Shown here: positions 35,472 through 40,837 of the stretch, in pieces
Layout of the letters: the number at the start of each line of letters is the position of its first letter
Numbering within the stretch: position 1 is the first letter of the stretch
Assembly (NCBI GenBank): GCA_030037545.1
Contig: JASHRF010000074.1
Location: 1 to 40,837, forward strand
Source of the DNA: Acidobacteriaceae bacterium
GTDB taxonomy: Bacteria; Acidobacteriota; Terriglobia; Terriglobales; Acidobacteriaceae
Reading direction: 5' to 3'
DNA length: 40,837 nucleotides
Translations under genes and position numbers: made by a program
Notes under the pieces: model-generated
The model's database searches: none
The model's input: the letters and a program-made list of their open reading frames with translations, nothing else
What the model was told of the DNA's origin: nothing

Positions 35472-35737
35472 GGGCCTGTTAACACTAGTGGGGTGGATGG
35501 CGTTGCCAGCCAAAATCGGGTCAGACGAGGCGGAGGACGACGGCTGTGGCGGACCCACCGCCTGGGACGACAACGAAGTATGACCCGATTTTGGCTGCAA
35601 CCCGCAGGGGCAGGGCCGATTTCCCCAATTTCGTTGTCGCTCGTCGCCAGCAGACACCCGGTATGCGTCGCTCCTCGCTCCTGGAACTCGGAAAAATCGG
35701 CTCCTGTCGCCGCCACCCCACTAGTGTTAACAGGCCC
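35472..35737. mobile_element. 266-bp MITE with perfect terminal inverted repeats
   Basis: The left end (35469-35496) and right end (35713-35740) are perfect inverted copies over 28 bp, including the flanking CTAG: GGGCCTGTTAACACTAGTG continues to GGGTGG inward. Each end is bordered by CTA-G, consistent with a duplicated TA (35470-35471 and 35738-35739) inside a CTAG target. This is the habit of IS5-family elements of the IS427 group, as I recall it. No frame inside encodes a transposase, so the element would need one in trans. A nested 17-bp inverted repeat (35507-35523 against 35581-35597) gives strong internal fold-back. Confidence 0.85.
35507..35597. repeat. Nested internal fold-back of the MITE
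   Basis: CAGCCAAAATCGGGTCA pairs perfectly with TGACCCGATTTTGGCTG, enclosing a further GC-rich hairpin (AGGCGG at 35528 with CCGCCT at 35558). A second internal pair, GCCGATTT (35615-35622) and AAATCGGC (35694-35701), lies in the right half. Transcribed, the element would fold tightly. Confidence 0.8.
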
Positions 35738-35757
35738 TAGAACCACGAACATTCGCG

Positions 35758-35793
35758 GTCTGCCCGTTCTCAAAGGCGATACCCTGGGGCACT
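35758..35793 (+). repeat. REP-like element, copy 2
   Basis: GTCTGCCCGTTCTCAAAGG, then CGATACCCTGGGGCACT, parallels the copy at 27618-27654 (shared CCCGxxTCTCAAA, CGA and CTGGGGCAC). It lies 24 bp past the end of the yceH-like gene, between that gene and the MITE. Confidence 0.45.
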
Positions 35794-35816
35794 CAGGCTT
35801 TGGCGAGGGCAGAACT

Positions 35817-36479
35817 TCAGCCGAACAAGTTGTCGATTTTTTCTCTGAGCGCGGCGACTTCAGCGCGCAGCCCGGCGACCTCCTGCTCCAAATGCGCAAT
35901 GCGCTCGTCGCGGTCTGCCGCGCCGGACGCATCGGCCGGTTCGCCCGCAGGCGCAAACGCAATTCCATCTGCCGGCCCGCAGAGCAGATGCGCGTAGCGC
36001 GACTCCTTGGTTCCCGGCTGGCGCGGCAAAATGGCGGCCAGCGGCGGCTCTCGCTCCATCAGCTTCTGCAATCCGGCCAACACGTCGGAAATCTCGTCGA
36101 AGCGATGCAGGCGCTCGCTGCGTCCGCGCAGCTCTCCGGGCGTTTGCGGCCCGCGCAACAACAGCACGCATACCAGCGCCGATTCGGCGCGGCTGAAGTT
36201 GAAAGCCTCGCCCAGCCGGTGCTCGTACTTCGTCACCCGGCCGTCGGCGGAGCGCGCCCGGCCGGCGAGTTGCTTGTCTTCAAGGCCGTGCAGCGCCTGG
36301 CGCACGTCATCCTCGTCCAGGTTCATCACCGGCTCGCGATTGGAACGCTGATTGCACGCGTTCACCAGCGCATTGAGTGAAAGCGGGTAATACCCGGGGG
36401 TGGTCACTTCCTTTTCAATCAACGCGCCCAGCACGCGGGCTTGCGCAGAAGTGAGAACGATTGGGCCGGCCGGGATCAT
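35817..36479 (-). CDS. YceH-like (DUF480/UPF0502) protein
   Basis: The protein has 220 residues from ATG 36479, close to the roughly 215 of E. coli YceH; an ATG at 36530 would add 17 residues. Two winged-helix-like domains are expected. The conserved LTSAQARVLGALIEKEVTTP opening and the family motif YPLSLNALVNACNQRSNREP are present. A C-terminal coiled coil follows (ERIAHLEQEVAGLRAEVAAL, about 190-215). The function is unknown, but the fold suggests DNA or RNA binding. It diverges from the stress-protein gene at 36639. Confidence 0.92.
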   Translation of the reverse strand: MIPAGPIVLTSAQARVLGALIEKEVTTPGYYPLSLNALVNACNQRSNREPVMNLDEDDVRQALHGLEDKQLAGRARSADGRVTKYEHRLGEAFNFSRAESALVCVLLLRGPQTPGELRGRSERLHRFDEISDVLAGLQKLMEREPPLAAILPRQPGTKESRYAHLLCGPADGIAFAPAGEPADASGAADRDERIAHLEQEVAGLRAEVAALREKIDNLFG

Positions 36480-36638
36480 GAATCTATTTTTGCATCCTGT
36501 CGCAGCCAGGTGTGCCGGCTCCGGCCTCATTGCTGTTGAAGCGGGCTATGTTCAGCCACCCGGGCGCGACTGGCGCTTGCGCGGCCCGGCGCAACCTTTC
36601 CATGAGAAAAGTCTCTAATTCACTGGAGACTTGCCTGC

Positions 36639-37547
36639 ATGAGTAACGCTCAAGGTTATGCTCCTTCCCCGCCTCCATCCGCTCTCAAGCTCAAAACTGT
36701 TATTTTCGCAACCGACTTTTCCGACTGCTCAGAGAATGCGGGCAAATACGCTGCCGTGATGGCGCGGCATTTCGGCGCCCAACTTCTGGTAGCGCATACC
36801 TTTGTGCCCACGCAGGCGGCCATGGAAGTGGAAGAGGAACTTCGTGGCGTGAAAAGCGAGCTGCGCGCGGAATTGACGGCGGCGCTCAAGCGCGAGACGC
36901 AGCGGCTGAGTGCAGGGGTGCGATCGAGCAGCGCGGAGTTACTGGAGGGCGATCCCGATCACCAGATTCCGCGATTGGCGCGCCGCCATGAACCCGCGCT
37001 GATTGTGCTGGGCACAGAGGGCAGAGGAAACATGGGCCGTGCGGTTCTTGGCTCCACGGCCGAGAAGATTCTGCGCTCGACAAGCGGTCCCGCGATGACC
37101 GTGGGGCCGCATGTGCCGCCCTGCTGCAAGAGCGATCCGCCGATCCGGCGCGTGCTTTATGCCACTGGCCTTTCGCCCCAGGCGGCGCGTGGAGCGGCGT
37201 ACGCCGTGGGCATGGCGCAGGCCTTCCATGCCGAAATCGATGTGCTGCACGTGATCCATCCTGACGATGTGGCGGAGCCGGACACGCTTGCCACGGTGCG
37301 GAGGCGCTTTGAAGCTGAATTGGAGGCCATGGTTCCGCATCATGCGGGAGCCATGGCCGAGCCGTATGCCGTGATGGCTACCGGAGTCGCGCACGTACGC
37401 ATTCTCGAGCACATCCGCAAGCGCTCCAGCGATCTGCTGGTCCTGTCCCTGCACCGCAGCTCGCACCTGTGGCTGGAGTCGCGGCTCTCGGGGGCCTTCC
37501 ACATCATTGCCGCGGCTGCCTGTCCGGTGTTGACGATCATCAGATAA
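36639..37547 (+). CDS. Tandem universal stress protein
   Basis: The 302-residue cytoplasmic protein has two UspA domains (about 18-155 and 165-302). The first shows the ATP-binding G-x2-G-x9-G-(S/T) loop in GRGNMGRAVLGSTAEKIL, and starts with VIFATDFSDCSENAGKYA. The second (RRVLYATGLSPQAARGAAYA to CPVLTIIR) lacks the glycine loop, so only one nucleotide site is expected. A GGAGA stretch precedes ATG 36639 at a good distance. Such proteins are induced by starvation, hypoxia or oxidants. Confidence 0.92.
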   Translation: MSNAQGYAPSPPPSALKLKTVIFATDFSDCSENAGKYAAVMARHFGAQLLVAHTFVPTQAAMEVEEELRGVKSELRAELTAALKRETQRLSAGVRSSSAELLEGDPDHQIPRLARRHEPALIVLGTEGRGNMGRAVLGSTAEKILRSTSGPAMTVGPHVPPCCKSDPPIRRVLYATGLSPQAARGAAYAVGMAQAFHAEIDVLHVIHPDDVAEPDTLATVRRRFEAELEAMVPHHAGAMAEPYAVMATGVAHVRILEHIRKRSSDLLVLSLHRSSHLWLESRLSGAFHIIAAAACPVLTIIR

Positions 37548-37631
37548 GGATTTACGGCCTCCCACGCTTTTCGCGATGAGACTGCGACACAGAAGGATAC
37601 ATGGGCTGGGCGGCCTCTTGAGCCGGCTGTC

Positions 37632-37649
37632 CTTTGCGCGGGCGCAAAG
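37632..37649. terminator. Hairpin between convergent genes
   Basis: CTTTGCG and CGCAAAG form a 7-bp stem with loop CGGG, between the stress-protein stop and the hydrolase stop. It may terminate both transcripts; no T-run is present. Confidence 0.35.
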
Positions 37650-37662
37650 TATCCTCGTCAAG

Positions 37663-39606
37663 TTACTCCGATGGCATCACCGGCAGGTCAATGAAGCTGG
37701 CATCGCCGGGCGTGTGCCAGATGCGCTGTGTGGCCTTCTTATAATCCTCCGGCTGGGCGTCGAAGATGTTGGCCACGTAAGTCTGCGGGTTGCGATCGTA
37801 GAGCGGGAACAGCGTGGACTGCACCTGCACCATGATGCGATGGCCGGGCTCGAAGACGTGATTCACCATGGGCAGGCCGAACTGGTAGAGCAGCGGCTTG
37901 TCGGGCGGTATCGGCTCGGGATGCTCAAAGCTGGTGCGGTAGCGCCCGCGAAAAATGTCGGTGGCAATGGGCAGCTCGTAGCCGCTCATGTCGCGATCGT
38001 AGGCGTCCTCGCCGGGAAATACGTCGATGAGCTTCACCGCCCAGTCGCTGTCTGTGCCCGATGTCGATGCATAGAGGTGCACAATGGGCCTGCCCGCCAG
38101 CCGCACCGGCGCGGTCAGCACGTCGGTTTCGAAGGTCAGCACGTCGGGACGGCCGTCGACGAAGCGCTGATCGTGAACCAGCCAGGTGCGCCAGGCATTG
38201 TGATCGCTCTCGGAATACGGACGCGGCGAAAAGGGCACGGGCTTGGCAGGGTCGGAGACGTATTGATCGTACTCGCCGTGTTCGCCCTTCGGTCCGGCCG
38301 CCGGCGCGTCAAACGAAAGCTTGCCGTCCGCCGCCAGGTACAGCGGCTTCGATTGGTACTCGCACCCCTGGTCGCAGCTCAACGGCCATTTGTCGTAACG
38401 ATCCCAACGGTTCTCCCCGGTGTTGTAAATCCACGCTTGCGGCAGGTCCGCCTTGGGCCCATCCTTCAGATACTGATTGAAGAACTGGAGCACTGCTTTG
38501 CGGTATTGGAGCGTGGTGTCGCCCATCCAGGCGAGCGGTCCCAGCGTCAAGCCCTTGGCGTTGATCTGGCTGTGCGACCACGGACCCATCACCAGGAAAT
38601 TCATGTCGTGGTTCGTGTCTTTGGGTACCAGCGCTTCATAGCAGTGGTTGGCGCCCCACATGTCTTCCTGATCCCACAGCCCCTGCTCCCACAGCACCGG
38701 CACTTTGAGCGGAACTTTCGCGATCAATTTATCCAGCGCCTGGTCCTGCCAGAATTTGTCGTAGGTGACATGATCGTGGATTTGCCGGTAGTAAGGCAGG
38801 TTTTCAATGCCGCCGTATTGCGCGAATGCGCCGGCCGAGCCGGCTTCAAGAAAATTCGTGTAGTCGTCGTCGTTGAGGCGCGGGATGGGTTGGCCCGCGC
38901 CGTGCTGCTCGGTCTGCTCGGCAATGTAGTCCAGGCTGCCGGGCTCGCGGAATGCGCCGTAGTGGAACCAGTCGTCGCCCATCCAGCCATCGACCATGGG
39001 GCTTTCGGGCGCGGCAACTTTGAGCGCGGGATGCGGATCGAGCAGCGCCATCACCACGGTGAACCCCTCGTACGATGAGCCGATCATGCCCACCTTGCCA
39101 TTGGACTCGGGAATATTCTTCACCAGCCAGTCGATGGTGTCCCAGGCGTCGGTCGTGTCGTTGGGCCCGTTGGGATTGAGCGGCCCGGTAGGCGGCGGAG
39201 TCATCACGTACTCGCCCTCGGAGCCGTACTTGCCGCGCACGTCCTGAAAAACGCGGATGTAGCCGGCCTTCACAAACTCGTCGTCGCCCAGCGGCAGCGC
39301 GTCGAGCATGTACGGCGATTCCGCGGACTGCAGGCGCCTCGCGGCGTTATAAGGCGTGCGCGTGAGCACGATAGGCGCATCATGCGCGCCTTTCGGAATC
39401 GCAATCACCGTGTACAGCTTGACGCCGTCGCGCATGGGGATCATGACTTCGCGCTTGGTGTAGTTGTAATCCGTGTGCGGCGGCGTAAAGTGCGGCGGAA
39501 TATCGGGCGTGGTGGCCGGTAGCGGAGCAGAATTGGCTTGGCCAAAGAGCGCAGGCGAAAGAGCCAGGACAATGACAGCAACAGCGGAGCGGCACAGCGA
39601 AGGCAT
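37663..39606 (-). CDS. Secreted alpha-amino-acid ester hydrolase-like (CocE/NonD, S15) enzyme
   Basis: The 647-residue protein starts at ATG 39606 behind GGAGGA and has a signal peptide (about 1-23). The alpha/beta-hydrolase core has the nucleophile Ser178 in IGSSYEGF, the typical G-x-S-Y-x-G elbow. A likely catalytic Asp lies in QGLWDQEDMWG and the His in MGPWSHSQ. The acidic residues in that segment recall the 'carboxylate cluster' of alpha-amino-acid ester hydrolases, which binds the substrate amino group. A jelly-roll X-Pro dipeptidyl-peptidase C-terminal domain follows (about 420-640). It should act outside the cytoplasm on amino-acid esters, peptides or beta-lactam-type amides. AEH is the best guess. 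Confidence 0.88.
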   Translation of the reverse strand: MPSLCRSAVAVIVLALSPALFGQANSAPLPATTPDIPPHFTPPHTDYNYTKREVMIPMRDGVKLYTVIAIPKGAHDAPIVLTRTPYNAARRLQSAESPYMLDALPLGDDEFVKAGYIRVFQDVRGKYGSEGEYVMTPPPTGPLNPNGPNDTTDAWDTIDWLVKNIPESNGKVGMIGSSYEGFTVVMALLDPHPALKVAAPESPMVDGWMGDDWFHYGAFREPGSLDYIAEQTEQHGAGQPIPRLNDDDYTNFLEAGSAGAFAQYGGIENLPYYRQIHDHVTYDKFWQDQALDKLIAKVPLKVPVLWEQGLWDQEDMWGANHCYEALVPKDTNHDMNFLVMGPWSHSQINAKGLTLGPLAWMGDTTLQYRKAVLQFFNQYLKDGPKADLPQAWIYNTGENRWDRYDKWPLSCDQGCEYQSKPLYLAADGKLSFDAPAAGPKGEHGEYDQYVSDPAKPVPFSPRPYSESDHNAWRTWLVHDQRFVDGRPDVLTFETDVLTAPVRLAGRPIVHLYASTSGTDSDWAVKLIDVFPGEDAYDRDMSGYELPIATDIFRGRYRTSFEHPEPIPPDKPLLYQFGLPMVNHVFEPGHRIMVQVQSTLFPLYDRNPQTYVANIFDAQPEDYKKATQRIWHTPGDASFIDLPVMPSE

Positions 39607-39887
39607 GGGATCTTTTCCTCCGGAACCGAAGATGATGGAATTACCCGAGTCTCAGCGCAGCATCGGCCGGGCAGGATGCGCGCGGGGGAAAGTCTTGCGA
39701 ATACAACGAAGTATATCAAAGGGACAAAAACGTAACGGACCCATAAGCCGGACCCCGGCAGGGCAATCGCGCTTCAAAAAACCAGCCATCCTGTTGAAGG
39801 ACTCCTCTTCTTCGCTTTGCCTGGACTGCACCCCTAAAGTGAGACAAATTGTATCTTGACAGTTTGCAGGGAATGAAGGAACTGCAA

Positions 39888-40217
39888 ATGAGTCAGGAAT
39901 CGAAGCATCGAAAGTTCAGTAAAGAGTTCCGCGAGTCGGCGCTACGCCGCCTGGGGCTGACGCCGAACGTGGCGCAGCTGTGCCGGGAGCTGGGCATCTC
40001 GCGCCAGCTTTTGTACCAGTGGCGGGACAGCGCGCGGCGTCAGCAGCAGGAGCATTTTCAGGATGCCGCGCGGCGGCTGCGCCAGGAAAATGCTCAGCTC
40101 AGGAAGGCGCTGCTGAAGAGGGCGTTGGAAGTGGATTTTTTGAAGGCTGCCGGAGTTCTTCGCCACACCGCTACCGGTTGTGGCGAAACGGCATCTGGGG
40201 AGCGATCCGCGAACTGA
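39888..40217 (+). CDS. IS3-family transposase OrfA
   Basis: ATG 39888 follows AAGGAACTGC at a good distance and gives a protein of 109 residues. The N-terminal helix-turn-helix of the IS3/IS911 type is clear: KFSKEFRESALRRL, then QLCRELGISRQLLYQWR. A leucine-zipper-like helix (RRLRQENAQLRKALLKRALE) mediates dimerisation. The -1 frameshift site at 40136-40142 would fuse it to OrfB and give the full transposase. Read to its own stop it ends at 40217. Confidence 0.88.
   Translation: MSQESKHRKFSKEFRESALRRLGLTPNVAQLCRELGISRQLLYQWRDSARRQQQEHFQDAARRLRQENAQLRKALLKRALEVDFLKAAGVLRHTATGCGETASGERSAN
40136..40142 (+). other. Programmed -1 frameshift heptamer
   Basis: T TTT TTG in the orfA frame is a perfect X-XXY-YYZ slippery heptamer. 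After slipping back one base the reading continues in the orfB frame (-1 relative to orfA). This is the normal way IS3-family elements make OrfAB. Confidence 0.65.
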
Positions 40218-40637
40218 TGCCGAGCGCAGACAGCCTTGGGATAGAGCCGATGTGCCGTCTGGCCCAGGTCAGCCGCGCCTGATTCTACCGATTTCTCCAA
40301 CCCCGCTATCCCGGCGAGGAAGAGATGGAAGTGCGCAACGCCATCCACGAGATCGTGCTGGAGCATCGCCGCCGCCACGGCTACCGGCGCGTCGCGGCCG
40401 AGTTGCACCGCCGCGGCATGCGTGTCAACCACAAGCGTGTCCTGCGGATGATGCGCGAAGACAACCTGCTGGGCATCGAGCCCAAAGCCTTCCTCGCCAC
40501 CACCGACTCTGGCCACGACCAGCCGATCTACCTGAACCTGGCCCGGCGCATGAAGCCGACTGCCATCAATCAGTTATGGGTGGCCGACATCACCTACATC
40601 CGGCTGCGCCAGGAGTTCGTCTACCTGGTCCTAGCCC
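40143..40637 (+). pseudogene. IS3-family OrfB (integrase), nonsense-mutated and truncated
   Basis: In the -1 frame the reading gives RYRLWRNGIWGAIRELMPSA, CRLAQVSRA, a TGA stop at 40280-40282, then FYRFLQPRYPGEEEMEVR and the HTH_21 region HRRRHGYRRVAAELHRRGM. The start of the DDE core follows (NQLWVADITYIRL). Homologues have Gly after SRA, so TGA is most simply a GGA-to-TGA change. The rve domain ends after its first Asp; the next bases (VLALILFT and a stop) no longer match. The element is therefore inactive. Confidence 0.85.
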
Positions 40638-40646
40638 TAATACTGT

Positions 40647-40837
40647 TCACTTAAGTATCCGGATGGCTTCGCTGATGTCGAGGCGGGGCAAGGGTTTGCC
40701 GTGTCGCGGACGCAGGGGAAAGTTGCTCATCTTGCGTTTGACGCCACGGGGATTGCGCCGGCTGCGGCTGGAGACCACACGTTCTTCGAGAATCTCGTCG
40801 AGAACGGCGTCATGAAAGGCTCTCTTGTTCCGAGGGG
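40647..40837 (-). CDS. IS4-like transposase, C-terminal part (partial)
   Basis: A minus-strand frame enters from the right edge and ends at TGA 40649-40647. Its last residues include DAVLDEILEERVVSSRSRR and NPRGVKRKMSNFPLRPR. The N-P-R-x-V-K-R-K-x-S-x-[FY]-P signature is the typical C-terminus of a group of IS4-family DDE transposases. The element's end, about CTAATACTGTTCACTTAAG (+ strand), lies directly beyond the stop and abuts the broken orfB. The rest of the element is outside the window. Confidence 0.75.
   Translation of the reverse strand, partial: PRNKRAFHDAVLDEILEERVVSSRSRRNPRGVKRKMSNFPLRPRHGKPLPRLDISEAIRILK

Larger units (their letters stand above)
39822..40637 (+). mobile_element. 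IS3-type insertion sequence, interrupted
   Basis: The likely left end, TGGACTGCACCCC then TAAAGTGAGACA, begins at about 39822 and resembles the TGTACTGCACCC end of IS150-type elements (from memory). It is followed by orfA, a frameshift site and orfB. The right part is missing because the sequence changes near 40637 into another element. The ends have not been paired, so the exact left boundary is uncertain. Confidence 0.7.

Noticed and set aside
35472..35737. Short reading frames inside the MITE as a protein gene.
   Set aside because: They span the inverted-repeat interior, have no ribosome-binding site or domain, and read as low-information Ser/Pro/Arg sequence.
37576..39078. Long plus-strand open frame opposite the hydrolase gene.
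   Set aside because: Antisense shadow of a gene with a signal peptide, nucleophile elbow and good ribosome-binding site.

Overview
The window looks like a chromosomal segment of a GC-rich Gram-negative heterotroph, most likely an acidobacterium (class Terriglobia or a relative). The reasons are the gene mix: a pro-kumamolisin S53 protease, a Reg_prop two-component sensor, a TPR/VCBS/ASPIC-UnbV protein next to a small cytochrome c, Gly/Tyr-rich secreted proteins, several secreted glycosidases and REP-like intergenic repeats. This is inferred from family content; no rRNA or marker gene is present, and I saw no tRNA, CRISPR array or prophage.

Layout. 1-616: end of a gene pair whose second member is a GDYXXLXY-type protein. 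695-5200: a secreted S53 protease (minus strand) diverging from a BNR-propeller gene that is followed by a MoaD/ThiS-like small protein ending in Gly-Gly. 5419-10373: a DinB-like protein, then a coupled trio of sensor kinase, NarL-type regulator and a small secreted protein. 10573-20844: a glycan-use locus with a strong promoter, PIG-L deacetylase-like protein, SIS sugar isomerase-like protein, GH42-like glycosidase, ROK kinase, a second copy of the small secreted family, GH30 glycosidase, a decayed gene tail, a LacI regulator with a candidate operator, and a convergent MFS transporter. 20925-26281 (minus strand): cytochrome c, giant TPR/VCBS/UnbV protein and an amidase, the last two coupled by a GTGA overlap. 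26763-30863: outer-membrane protein, an orphan ASPIC/UnbV fragment, and two secreted proteins sharing a BamE-like C-terminal module, the first behind a promoter with a 15-bp tandem repeat. 31156-34828: a redoxin-like protein, an RMD1/DUF155-like membrane protein and a CSS-EAL phosphodiesterase. 34829-35816: nearly gene-free and holding a 266-bp MITE with perfect long terminal inverted repeats. 35817-39606: YceH-like protein, tandem universal stress protein, and an alpha-amino-acid-ester-hydrolase-like S15 enzyme. 39822-40837: an IS3-type element that carries a nonsense codon and is cut by a second, IS4-like element running off the window.

Functionally, the most coherent block is 10.5-20.8 kb. 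Exported hydrolases (GH42-like, GH30, Tat-exported PIG-L-like) would release sugars, the MFS protein would import them, and the SIS and ROK proteins would process them under LacI control. The substrate is not deducible from sequence alone; an amino-sugar or deacetylated glycan is a guess from the PIG-L/SIS pairing. The least understood items are the propeller/ubiquitin-fold pair, the two-copy secreted family, the shared C-terminal module and the MITE.
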